The translations under genes and the position numbers were made by a program. Shown in pieces: positions 1-8,030 of a stretch of 15,815 nt of DNA. Positions within the stretch are counted from its first letter, which is position 1. Each line of letters begins with the position of its first letter. The notes under the pieces are model-generated. The model saw nothing but the letters and a program-made list of their open reading frames with translations. It did not search any database and had not been told where the DNA came from. Origin of the DNA: Chloroflexota bacterium (GTDB taxonomy: Bacteria > Chloroflexota > UBA6077 > JADZDV01); assembly GCA_020850915.1 (NCBI GenBank), contig JADZDV010000469.1, forward strand, positions 1 through 15,815, read 5' to 3'.

Positions 1-123
1 AATGCCAACCCGACCCCGTTCGTCTGGCACGGCAAGCGCTACGAACGCCGCCAACGTGCTCGACAACGTCGTCTGGGCGGCTCACCAGCCGTTATGACGC
101 AGTCTCAGTTAATTGCAGCGTGA
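1..123 (+). mobile_element. IS630-family transposase, C-terminal fragment
   Basis: Frame 1 from the first base reads without a stop to a TGA at 121-123. It gives a 40-residue tail beginning NANPTPFVWHGKRY and followed by an Arg/Gln-rich stretch. A (W)NANPTPFVW motif followed by a basic tail is what I know from the extreme C-terminus of IS630-family DDE transposases, so this is probably the end of an insertion element whose body lies left of the window. The last codons overlap the antisense end of the truncated CrtI-like gene, so the element's edge lies somewhere around 95-135. I could not identify a terminal inverted repeat because only one end is visible. Family assignment rests on this short motif alone. 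Confidence 0.5.
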
Positions 124-1516
124 CCCAGTAGAACCGCTCCAGACCGGGCAACCGGTTCGGCAGCCCGCCAAACAGGCGCATCGCGCTGCTCCCGAAGGCC
201 GGCAGCCAGCCTTCGTACGACCCGCGCCAGTTGCCGGTGATGCGCTCCCAGGTCATTGGCGTCGCCACGTCGAGCGCCTCGACCTCCCGCGCGAGTCCCG
301 GGAAGCGCCCGTCGAGCGTCTGGACGACTATCTCGCCGATGCGCTCCTTCTCGCGCTCGTACCGCCCACGGTCCTGCGCCAGCTCAGCCCACAGGTCGTA
401 GTCGGAGTCCAGCAGGACCACCAGCGCCGACTTGCCGGCCGGGGCGAGCGTCGGATCGTAGCTGTAATGCCGGACCGTCAGCGACTCGCGAACCTGCCCG
501 GCGATCGCCGTGGGAGTTGGCAGGGGGAACGTCAGATTGCGCGGCTCGGCCGAGAAGTCGCGCGCCACCCCCAGCGAGACTTGCACCAGCGGTCGGAACA
601 GCGGCGCGCCTGCGTACGCTCGCCGGAGCTGCGCGTCCATGTACCTGCCGTCCAGCAGCTCGAAGATGGTCGTGTGCCCGTCCGCCGCCGAGATCACGTC
701 GTCCGCCCGGTGCTCGCTGCCGTCCGCCAGGCGGACCCCGACCGCGCGGCCGTCCTCGACGAGGATCTTCTCCACCCGGGCGCCGTAGCTTATCTCCCCG
801 CCCAGGTCCTGGTAGCGCTGCTCGATGGCCTGGGCGAACGCGAGCGAGCCGCCGACCGGGTAGCCGGCGTCACGGGCGTGCATCCAGGCGAGCATGGCCA
901 GCCCGCCCAGTGCGGGCATGTTCGGCATGTCGAAGAGCGACCGGAAGGAGTCACGCACGAAGCGGTCGGTGAAGCGCGCCGACAGCTCCTGCCAGGTCAG
1001 GTTCCGCCACCGGAGCAGCGTCGGGACCGCCGGCAGCACCTGGAGGCCGGTCGCCAGCCAGGAGGCCGCTCCGCCCAGTTGGCCCGCCCCGACGTTTGCT
1101 CCGGCACATTTCGACAGGCGGCGAATCAAGTCGCACACATCGTGGCCGATCGCTGCGTCCGCCGGCGCCAGCTCCCGCAGGTGCTGCTCCAGGCGGTCCG
1201 TGTCGGTGTAGACAATCAGCGTCCCGCCGTCGCGCCCCTCGATGCGCAGGAACTCCTCGTGGTCCACGACCTCGCGGCCAGCCAGGGCGCCCAGCTCCTG
1301 CCAGATGTGGTTGAGCCGCGAGCCCGCTCGCGAGCCCATCAGCCACTGCATGCAGCCGTCGAAGACCTAGCCCTCACGCCGCCAGGAGGTGCAGACTCCC
1401 CCCGGCAGCCCGTGCATTTCAAAGATCCGGGTTTGATATCCGTTCATCTGCGCGTAACAGCCGGTGGCGAGGCCGGCCACCCCGCCCCCGATGATGGCAA
1501 TCGAGCTGTCTGTCAT
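92..1516 (-). pseudogene. CrtI/phytoene-desaturase-like FAD oxidoreductase, disrupted
   Basis: Read from ATG 1516-1514, the protein opens with a Rossmann dinucleotide-binding motif (IAIIGGGVAGLATG), then GGVCTSWRREG. An in-frame TAG (1369-1367) follows, and the same frame continues with VFDGCMQWLMGS for another 419 residues from the next ATG. Family members usually have Tyr at the interrupted position (xGYxFDGC), so one base change (TAC or TAT to TAG) explains the break. The C-terminal end also looks wrong. After GLERFYWV the expected GQW-type FAD-contacting segment and glycine-rich tail are missing, replaced by about ten unrelated residues up to TAA 94-92, where the insertion-sequence fragment begins. 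The family comprises FAD-dependent desaturases and isomerases of carotenoids and related lipids; the substrate here is unknown. A purine-rich stretch (GGAAAAGG in the sense strand) lies upstream of the ATG. Both lesions together suggest a dead gene; a sequencing error could explain the TAG but not the lost tail. Confidence 0.75.
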
Positions 1517-1558
1517 GGTCCCATGCCTTTTCCGCATTCGCCGCGATCGTGGAATCAC

Positions 1559-1786
1559 CCGTTTCGGGGACGACCGCCCGCATCGTCATTCTGACCATCG
1601 CATCGACGGGTTGACCGCCTGGTCGCCGGGAGTACATGCCGCGTCACGGAAGTCGAACGCGCCGCCAGAGCCACCGGCCGCGTCATTCTCCGCCGCCACC
1701 CGACGTCTGACATAATCATTCCGGCCGCCGCGCTCTGGCGAGTCCCGTCAGGGCGCTCACCTCACGGGCGGTAGGAGGGAAGTGTT
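1559..1786. other. Divergent intergenic region
   Basis: This stretch separates the minus-strand CrtI-like remnant from the plus-strand hydrolase gene. It holds a CATAAT hexamer at 1711-1716 that could be a -10 element for the hydrolase, but no acceptable -35 lies 16-18 bp upstream. The clear signal is the ribosome binding site AGGAGGG at 1773-1779. I see no coding potential beyond shadow frames. Confidence 0.4.
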
Positions 1787-2551
1787 ATGTGGAATACGTT
1801 CCGAACGGACGAGCAGAACGGGATTCTCGCCAGCGTCACCTCGTTCGCGGGAGGTAACGGGGATCCGATCCATGCCTACCTTGCGCGTCCCGAAGGGCCC
1901 GGTCCGTTCCCTGGCCTCGTGCTGATCCACCATCTGCCCGGCTGGGACGAGTTCTACCAGGAGTACGCCCGCCGATTCGCCAACCACGGCTTCACCGTGC
2001 TCGCCCCCGACCTGTACTGCCGCGCCGGCCACGGCACGCCCGATGACGTCGCCGCCAAGGTCCGCGGTGAGGGTGGTGTGCCCGACGACCAGGTCGTCGC
2101 CGACTGCGCCGCCGCGCTCCGCCTGCTCAAGTCCCTCCCCACCAGCAACGGCAAGGTCGGCGTCACCGGCACCTGCTCCGGCGGACGACATTCGCTGCTG
2201 GTGGCGTCACGCGCCCAGGGCTTTGACGCCGTGGCCGATCTCTGGGGCGGCCGTGTGGTCATTCCGCCAGAGGGGCTCACCGACAAGCAGCCGGTCGCGC
2301 CGATCGACTACACCAGGGACCTCAACGTCCCGCTCCTGGGCATCTTCGGCAACGATGACAAGGCGCCCAGCCCGGCCGAGGTCGACCAGCACGAGGCGGC
2401 GCTCAAGCAGCACGGCAAGAAGTACGAGTTCCACCGCTATGACGGCGCGGGCCACGGGTTCTTCTACTACCACACTCCGAACTACCGGCAGCAGCAGACG
2501 ATGGACGCCTGGGGCAAGCTGATCGCCTTCCTCAACCAGCACCTTCGCTAG
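1787..2551 (+). CDS. Dienelactone hydrolase family protein
   Basis: A 254-residue alpha/beta-hydrolase of the usual dienelactone hydrolase length. The family opens lactone or ester bonds in the cytoplasm with a Cys-Asp-His triad, classically in the chlorocatechol/beta-ketoadipate route, but many members have other substrates. The nucleophile elbow is GTCSGG with Cys130. The acid is in FGNDDKAP (Asp190 or Asp191). The His is in GAGHGFF (His223). An HHLPGWDEF segment (about 48-56) sits at the usual oxyanion-side position. There is no signal peptide. ATG 1787 is chosen because AGGAGGG lies seven bases upstream. The next gene is a broken acyl-CoA dehydrogenase on the same strand, so this may be the survivor of a small catabolic cluster. 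The protein looks intact; the specific substrate cannot be stated. Confidence 0.88.
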   Translation: MWNTFRTDEQNGILASVTSFAGGNGDPIHAYLARPEGPGPFPGLVLIHHLPGWDEFYQEYARRFANHGFTVLAPDLYCRAGHGTPDDVAAKVRGEGGVPDDQVVADCAAALRLLKSLPTSNGKVGVTGTCSGGRHSLLVASRAQGFDAVADLWGGRVVIPPEGLTDKQPVAPIDYTRDLNVPLLGIFGNDDKAPSPAEVDQHEAALKQHGKKYEFHRYDGAGHGFFYYHTPNYRQQQTMDAWGKLIAFLNQHLR

Positions 2552-2595
2552 CGGGAGGCGCTGGCGGTGAGGCGCTGGTGAGAGGGGCAGGTCCG

Positions 2596-3068
2596 GTGGA
2601 CCTCCACGAGCCGCGCGACCAGGGCCTCACCGGCACCCAACGACCGGTCCAGCGCGTCGCGCGTGACCCGATCCAGCAGGAGATCGCGCCGTACGCCGAT
2701 CGCTACGAGCGAGATGCCCGCTACCCCGTCGCGCTGGCGCGGCGGATCGGCCAGTTCGGCTGCCTCGGAGCCATCGCCCCCGAACAGTACGGTGGCGCGT
2801 CTGCTCGTCCGCCCAGCGGGCCAGCTCAAGGACGTCGGGCCCGAGCGAGCCGGCCTCGAGGCCAGCATGGACAAGCTGTTCGCCTCCCACCTCTGCACGC
2901 AGGCGGCCGGGCGCGCCGTCCAGGTCCACGGCGGCTACGGCCTGGTGGCTGACAACCCCATCGGCCGCTACTTCCAGGAGGCCAGGGTGCTCCAGATCGG
3001 CGAGGGTGCCAGCGAGCTCCAGCACGTACTGGTGGCAGCGTACGCCCCGGGAGTATCGCTAGAGCCCG
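2596..3068 (+). pseudogene. Acyl-CoA dehydrogenase remnant with internal deletion
   Basis: Two pieces of one acyl-CoA dehydrogenase are joined in different frames. The first (frame of GTG 2596, or GTG 2578) gives the N-terminal helical domain, with LTGTQRPVQ, REIAPYAD-like IQQEIAPYADRYERDARYP and LGAIAPEQYGG. At about 2793-2800 the similarity jumps, one frame over, to the C-terminal domain: ARLLVRPAGQLKD, EASMDKLFAS, AVQVHGGYGLV and ARVLQIGEGASELQ. The central part, including the FAD-binding beta-domain and most of the active site (roughly 200 residues in a normal 380-residue protein), is absent. No in-frame stop follows the C-terminal piece before it runs into the convergent receiver gene, so the natural end is lost too. 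The protein cannot be functional. The intact gene would have catalysed alpha,beta-dehydrogenation of an acyl-CoA. Confidence 0.8.
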
Positions 3069-3599
3069 TCAGATCAGGGCCGGCTCCCGATCCAGGGGCG
3101 CCCCCGTCTCACTCGGACCGCACGGCTCGCCCGCTTCGTCGACCTCTCCAGGCGTATCGAGCGCGGACAGCGCCCAGGGGGAGTGTCCGACCCGACAGGC
3201 CGGCCCGGCCGAGCGGTGGAGCAGATGGTGCACGCGCTTCTGCAGCTCGCCCAGATCGAACGGGATGTAGACGCCGTCGCCGCGACAGAGCTGCAGCCAG
3301 ACAAGTAGGTCCTGGCGGCCGGACCGTACGGTCGAGTAGACCAGCACGGGGAGGTGGGCGGTCGCCTCGTTCGTTCGCAGGGCGGCCAGAATGCTCCAGG
3401 CGCTCGCGCGCTCCACGTGGGCGTTCAGCGCGATCAGGGCCGGCTGCGCCGCGGTCGCCCGCTCTACGATCCGGCTGGCGTCTTGGCAGGGAGCCACCTC
3501 GCAATGATCCCGCTGGAAGAGGTCTCCCAGGGCGTCCGAGAGACGCGCCACGACGTCCGGTTGCTCGTCGACGATGAGGATCCTCGAGCGCTCTGCCAT
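3069..3599 (-). CDS. Degenerate receiver-domain (response-regulator-like) protein
   Basis: From ATG 3599-3597 the product has 176 residues: a receiver-like domain (about 1-125) and a short tail of about 50 residues without a recognisable output domain. The fold markers RILIVDEQPDVVARL at the start and PFDLGELQKRV near the end are clear. The acidic pair is D11/E12. The phosphoacceptor position carries Asn (N59 in ALNAHVER) and the conserved Lys of the KP motif is Ile (I112 in VYIPFDL). A Ser/Thr remains (S89/T90). Such pseudo-receivers cannot be phosphorylated in the normal way and usually work by protein contacts. This ATG, rather than upstream ones, is chosen because the sense strand carries GAGGAAGGGA (3616-3607) just before it. 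The gene converges on the acyl-CoA dehydrogenase remnant; no histidine kinase is nearby. Confidence 0.72.
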   Translation of the reverse strand: MAERSRILIVDEQPDVVARLSDALGDLFQRDHCEVAPCQDASRIVERATAAQPALIALNAHVERASAWSILAALRTNEATAHLPVLVYSTVRSGRQDLLVWLQLCRGDGVYIPFDLGELQKRVHHLLHRSAGPACRVGHSPWALSALDTPGEVDEAGEPCGPSETGAPLDREPALI

Positions 3600-3606
3600 G
3601 GCAGTG

Positions 3607-3616
3607 TCCCTTCCTC
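3607..3616 (-). promoter_or_regulatory. Ribosome binding site of the receiver-like gene
   Basis: The sense strand reads GAGGAAGGGA, about seven bases before ATG 3599. It decides this start over two upstream in-frame ATG codons that have no comparable purine tract. Confidence 0.6.
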
Positions 3617-3653
3617 GGGGTGTGACCATGATAGCCCCGGGGATGACAGCGGG

Positions 3654-3675
3654 TAATGTGCAGATGTGCACGTTA
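3654..3675. promoter_or_regulatory. 22-bp near-palindrome, candidate operator
   Basis: TAATGTGCA, a 4-base spacer and TGCACGTTA form 9-bp arms with a single mismatch. It lies about 55-75 bp upstream of the receiver-like gene in a locally AT-rich patch, where a dimeric regulator would be expected to bind. I cannot name the regulator. A hairpin in the leader RNA is the alternative reading. Confidence 0.35.
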
Positions 3676-4213
3676 TTACGTCGAGTTGAGGACCGGTTGA
3701 GCGGTGCGGAGGCCTAGCGGGCGGTATGCTGCCGGGCGCCCGGAGCGACTCGCGAGCGGGGGGGGGCGGGCCGGCGCGAGCGGGCGCAGCCGAGGGAGCC
3801 GTGTACCCGTGGGCGATCTCCCGAGCGACTATTCGAGCGTGATCGACCTGTTAGCCCAAGCCCGGGTGGTCGTGCCGCGAATTGCCAGCCTGTCAGACCG
3901 ACAGACTCGTCTCGCGCCAGGGAGCGAGTGCGCGATGGTGGGCAACCTCCGGAGCATACGGCACCGTCAGACGGGATTGGTATAAGTGACGGAAATGAGA
4001 CATGCAATGACATATACAGTGAGACATGGAAGGAACGTACCGGTGTTCCGCATCAGACTCTCAAGAACTGCGTCATGGAGATCCGCGGGGGCCTTCAAGC
4101 AGCCAACTCGATCTGCCGCACGTCAGTCTTGAGGACAGACCTCCGCAAAGAATGCGGCCTGGGGAATGCGGCGCGGGGTGGTCTACCATGAGTAGCGGCG
4201 AGACGGAGAGGGT
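3676..4213. other. About 540 bp with no convincing gene
   Basis: The left half is very GC-rich, with a run of eight or more G around 3760-3770 and small hairpins (CTGTC/GACAG at 3890-3904; CTCGC/GCGAG at 3911-3928). The stretch from about 3965 to 4060 is noticeably less GC-rich and contains GAGACATG twice. Short open frames cross the region, but none has a ribosome binding site or a composition or motif I recognise. It may be decayed or foreign DNA next to the toxin-antitoxin-like pair. Confidence 0.4.
3978..3986 (+). promoter_or_regulatory. Possible extended -10 promoter
   Basis: TGGTATAAG matches an extended -10 element (TGnTATAAT with one mismatch) in the less GC-rich patch. No good -35 lies at the right spacing. 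If used, it would transcribe toward mntA/hepT with a leader of about 220 nt. Confidence 0.25.
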
Positions 4214-4537
4214 GTGACGAGGGAGCGGCAAAGCTCAACTGTGGTACGGATCGAGCTGCCGATGGAGCAGGTGGAAGCCATCTGCCGTCGCTACCGTGTG
4301 CGCTCGCTGGCGCTGTTCGGCTCGGTGCTGCGCGACGATTTCAGGCCGGACAGCGACGTGGACATGCTCGTGGAGTTCCAGCCAGGCGCTACGCCGGGCC
4401 TTGCCTTCTTCACGATGCAGGACGAGCTGTCCAGGGCCATTGGCAGAAGGGTGGACCTCAATACGGCACAATGCCTCGGACCGCTGCTTCGGCCCGAGAT
4501 TCTGGCGGAGGCGGTGACCATCTATGTCGCGGCGTAA
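4214..4537 (+). CDS. mntA: MntA-type minimal nucleotidyltransferase (antitoxin)
   Basis: A 107-residue minimal nucleotidyltransferase domain protein. In the characterised MntA/HepT modules this enzyme transfers AMP onto a Tyr of the HEPN toxin and so neutralises it. The pol-beta-type signature GSX10DXD is intact (G36, S37, D48, D50 in GSVLRDDFRPDSDVD), and a third acidic residue follows in RRVDLNT (D81), so the enzyme should be active. GTG 4214 is the longest start and has GGAGAGGG just before it; ATG 4262 is an internal alternative. The stop overlaps the hepT start by 14 nt, which indicates translational coupling, the usual antitoxin-first or paired order of this family. Family assignment is secure. 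The biological role as an antitoxin is inferred from the partner. Confidence 0.85.
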   Translation: MTRERQSSTVVRIELPMEQVEAICRRYRVRSLALFGSVLRDDFRPDSDVDMLVEFQPGATPGLAFFTMQDELSRAIGRRVDLNTAQCLGPLLRPEILAEAVTIYVAA

Positions 4538-4865
4538 TCCTCGCATTGCGCTGCTTCAGATGCTGGCGCATGCCCGTGAGGCGCGGGACATCCTTGAGGG
4601 AAAGACCCGCGCCGACCTCGACCGCGAGCGGCTGCTGGAGCTAGCGCTTCTACGCCTGTTGGCAGTGATCGGCGAGGCTGCAACCAGGCTGCCGGATGAG
4701 ATGCTGGAACGCCATTCAGAAGTGTCCTGGGCGAGCATCATCGGCCTGCGTAACCGGTTGATCCGCGGCTACGATGAGATCAACCTGGACATCGTCTGGG
4801 CGACTGTATCCGACGACCTGCCCGTTCTCGTCGCTCAACTCGAGGCGATGCTCCGCGCGGAGTGA
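4524..4865 (+). CDS. hepT: HepT-like HEPN (DUF86) protein with altered active site
   Basis: A 113-residue all-helical DUF86/HepT protein, normal in length and starting at ATG 4524 inside mntA. HepT toxins are RNases whose active site is an R-X4-6-H motif, typically RNRLIHGY, and MntA modifies the Tyr that follows. Here the segment reads RNRLIRGYDEI, so R76 and Y83 are kept but the catalytic His is Arg81. The codon is CGC, one transition from CAC. The rest of the protein (LLAVIGEAATRLP, VWATVSDDLPVL) is well preserved with no stop or frameshift, so the gene is not simply decayed. It may be a catalytically dead toxin, a recently inactivated one, or a member with another role. The partner MntA is intact. 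Confidence 0.85.
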   Translation: MSRRNPRIALLQMLAHAREARDILEGKTRADLDRERLLELALLRLLAVIGEAATRLPDEMLERHSEVSWASIIGLRNRLIRGYDEINLDIVWATVSDDLPVLVAQLEAMLRAE

Positions 4866-4909
4866 GGCTGCCCTCAGCCGATTGCCGTCTGGCGATGTGA
4901 CGTCGTATC

Positions 4910-4938
4910 TTGCGCTCCGTCGGTCCACCTCAGATAAT
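4910..4938 (+). promoter_or_regulatory. Promoter of the transporter/RidA/M20 operon
   Basis: TTGCGC (4910-4915), a 17-bp spacer and GATAAT (4933-4938) form a reasonable sigma-70-type promoter in the gap after hepT. Transcription would start near 4945, about 25 nt before GTG 4970. The -35 falls on the alternative TTG start codon 4910 of the lipoprotein gene, which argues against that longer start. Confidence 0.5.
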
Positions 4939-4960
4939 CGATGTCAGAAACCCGCTGGTT

Positions 4961-4967
4961 GGAGGAG
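4961..4967 (+). promoter_or_regulatory. Ribosome binding site deciding start GTG 4970
   Basis: GGAGGAG ends two bases before GTG 4970. The spacing is short but the match is strong. It favours this start over TTG 4910 (upstream of the RBS) and GTG 4994 (too far away). Confidence 0.5.
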
Positions 4968-4969
4968 AC

Positions 4970-6350
4970 GTGCTGGCCCTCAGAACCCGCCTTGTGCAGC
5001 GGCTTCCCTTCCTGATCGCTCTGGCGCTCGCGACAGCCGCCTGTGTCACGCCCTCGGCGAGTCCCCCGGCAGCGCCGGCAAAACCGGCCGAGACCAAGCC
5101 CGCTGCCCCCGCTGCCCCCGCTGCCCCCGCGGCTGCCGCTCCTGCCGCCTCCCCGGCCCCCGCGGCCTCACCGGCGGCGGTGGCATCTCCTGGCCAGTCT
5201 GCCGCGCCGGCTGCCAGGGTCGCCGAGGTCAAGGTTGGTCTGATCTATCCCACGACTGGCGCGTCGGCCACCACTGGCCAGGCCATGGTGAACGGCCACA
5301 TCCTGGCCACTGACGAGATCAACGCGGCGGGCGGTATCAAGTCCCTTGGCGGCGCGAAGCTCGTCAACGTCATTGGCGATACCCAGGGCAAGCCTGAGGT
5401 TGGCCTCTCCCAGGTCCGCCGCGTGACCGAACAGGAGAATGTGCCGGTCTTGATGGGCGCCTTTCAGAGCGCCGTCACGTTCGCCACGACCCAGCTTGCC
5501 GAGCAGAAGCAGGTGCCATATCTCGCGCCAATCGGCGCCGCCGACAACATCACCGAGCGCGGCTTCAAGTACACCTTCAAGATCAGCCCGAAGGGCTCCA
5601 AGGCGGCCGAGGACATGCTCGCCTTCGTCCGCGACATCGGCAAGAAGACCGGCAAGCCGGCCCAGAGCATCGGCCTCGTCTACGTAGACAACCTCTTTGG
5701 CAAGAACCAGGCGGACGCCCTCAAGAAGCTCATGCCCCAGTTCGGCTTCACCGTCACGGCCGACCTCTCCTATCCTGAGACAACGTCGGACGTAGCGGGC
5801 GTGATCGCCAAACTGAAGGCCGCCAATCCGGATGTCGTGCTGCAATCGTCGTACACCCAGGATGGGATTCTGCTCTCCCGGGCGATGGCAGATCAGAACT
5901 ACGCGCCACCGCTCGGCTGGATCGGTTTTGGCGGGAATGCTGGCGACCCCCAGTTCTTCGACACTGTCGGCAAACAGGCGGACAACTACTTCACCGAGGG
6001 CTTCTGGCTCCCCACCCTGCCCGTGCCTGGCGTGAAGGAGGCGAGCGCCGCGTTCAAGCAGCGCTTCAACACGGAGATGGACGAGTACAGCGCACCCGCC
6101 TACACCGCGACCTACGTGGTGGCCGACGCGCTCGAACGGGCTGCATCGGTCGATCCCCAGAAGATCCGCGACGCCCTGGCGGCCACCAATCTGAAGGTGG
6201 GGGCGAAGGGCAACCTCTTCTCGTTCCCGATCACCTTCCCCCCGGACGGGCAGACGCCCTCGAGCTTCATCTTCGCTCAGAACGGAAACAGCGTCCGGGC
6301 CGTGGTCTGGCCCGAGTCAGCCGCGGGCACGAACAAGCCCGTGTGGCCGG

Positions 6351-6373
<23 letters not shown>
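4970..6373 (+). CDS. livK: ABC transporter substrate-binding lipoprotein, LivK/LivJ-like
   Basis: A 467-residue periplasmic-type binding protein of the branched-chain amino acid (HAAT) class. From GTG 4970 there is a lipoprotein signal: basic residues (RTRLVQR), a hydrophobic core (LPFLIALALATAA) and Cys25. An Ala/Pro/Ser-rich linker of about 60 residues would tether the domain to the membrane. The binding fold starts at VKVGLIYPTTGASATTGQ, with later ATDEINAAGGI, LMGAFQSAVTFATTQ and YVDNLFGKNQAD, all typical of Peripla_BP_6 proteins. Ligands in this class include Leu/Ile/Val, other amino acids, amides, urea and aromatic acids, so the name says nothing certain about the substrate. It is the first gene of the operon; livF begins 23 nt before its stop codon. 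GTG 4970 is preferred because of the RBS and promoter positions. Confidence 0.88.
5102..5128 (+). repeat. 9-bp tandem repeat in lipoprotein linker
   Basis: Three perfect copies of GCTGCCCCC encode Ala-Ala-Pro units inside the linker after the lipobox, in a longer imperfect Ala/Pro/Ser-coding stretch (about 5070-5200). Its length can change in-frame by slippage without harming the binding domain. Confidence 0.8.
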
Positions 6374-7106
<733 letters not shown>

Positions 7107-7142
7107 GGTCGAGCTGGATGCGACTGGCCGCGAAGGTGAAGC

Positions 7143-8018
7143 ATGTCTGAGGCCACGCTCACGCTGTTGCTCCAATCTGTCGTCAACGGCCTGCTTATCG
7201 GTGGCATCTACGCCCTGCTGGCCATCGGGCTGACGATGACGTTCGGCGTCCTGAACATCGTCAACCTGGCGCATGGCGAGTTCACGATGCTGGGCATGTA
7301 CGCCGCGTTCTTTGCCTTCACGCTGCTCGGCATCGATCCCTACGTCCTGCTGATCGTGGCTCTCCCGGCCTTCTTCCTGCTGGGACTGGTCGTCGAGCGC
7401 TTTCTGATCGAGCCGATCGTCAACGCCGCGCACAGCATCCAGATCCTGCTGGCCACGGGGCTCTCCCTCGTCATTCAGAACCTCGCCCTCTTCCTCTGGA
7501 CGGCGAATTTCCGGTCGATCCGTCCCCTGTACGCCGACCTGTCGCTCCAGATCGGCGGGGTGGGCATCAGCATTCCCCGCGTTGCCGCCCTCGTCGTCGC
7601 CCTGCTCCTGTCCGGTCTGCTCTACCTCGCCCTGCGCCACACCGATCTGGGCAAGGCGGTTCGCGCCTGCGCGAACCAGCGTGAGGCGGCCTATCTGTGC
7701 GGCATCAACGTCCGACGCATCTACGGGATTACGTTTGGCATCGGCACGGCCTGCGCGGCCGCGGCCGGCATCCTCATCATGCCGTTCTTCTTCGCCTATC
7801 CCACTGTGGGCAGCACGCTGCTGCTGACCGGCTTCGTGATCGTGATCCTCGGCGGCATGGGGAACTTCGCGGGAGCGCTCGTCGGCGGGTTCATCGTCGG
7901 TCTGGGTGAGGCCTTTGGTGAGCTGGTCATCCCAGGCTCCATGAAACAGCTTGTGACGTACGCCATCCTCGTGCTGGTCCTGCTGGTCAGGCCGACCGGT
8001 CTGTTCAAGAATGTCTGA
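7143..8018 (+). CDS. livH: HAAT ABC transporter permease LivH-like
   Basis: A 291-residue polytopic membrane protein. The family hallmark GLLIGGIYALLAIGLTMTFG leading into NLAHGEF (41-47) is at the N-terminus. A cytoplasmic loop that contacts the ATPase is visible around GKAVRACANQREAAYLCGIN. Hydrophobic segments cover most of the rest, and the protein ends with RPTGLF, usual for the family. ATG 7143 follows AAGGTGAAG at good spacing, 36 nt after livF. With LivM it forms the translocation pore. Confidence 0.92.
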   Translation: MSEATLTLLLQSVVNGLLIGGIYALLAIGLTMTFGVLNIVNLAHGEFTMLGMYAAFFAFTLLGIDPYVLLIVALPAFFLLGLVVERFLIEPIVNAAHSIQILLATGLSLVIQNLALFLWTANFRSIRPLYADLSLQIGGVGISIPRVAALVVALLLSGLLYLALRHTDLGKAVRACANQREAAYLCGINVRRIYGITFGIGTACAAAAGILIMPFFFAYPTVGSTLLLTGFVIVILGGMGNFAGALVGGFIVGLGEAFGELVIPGSMKQLVTYAILVLVLLVRPTGLFKNV

Positions 8019-8030
8019 GGAGCGGTGCTG

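Noticed and set aside
1367..1369. Amber codon read as pyrrolysine or otherwise suppressed
   Set aside because: TAG is the normal stop of at least four intact genes here (ending 2551, 6373, 11111 and 14123), and relatives have Tyr at the site, so a point mutation or error is simpler.
113..1594. A 493-residue plus-strand open frame over the CrtI-like gene
   Set aside because: The translation is Arg/Pro/Val-rich without motifs, while the minus strand clearly encodes an FAD oxidoreductase apart from the one stop.
3928..4191. 87-residue plus-strand open frame upstream of mntA
   Set aside because: No ribosome binding site, no recognisable motif, and a competing frame of equal quality overlaps it.
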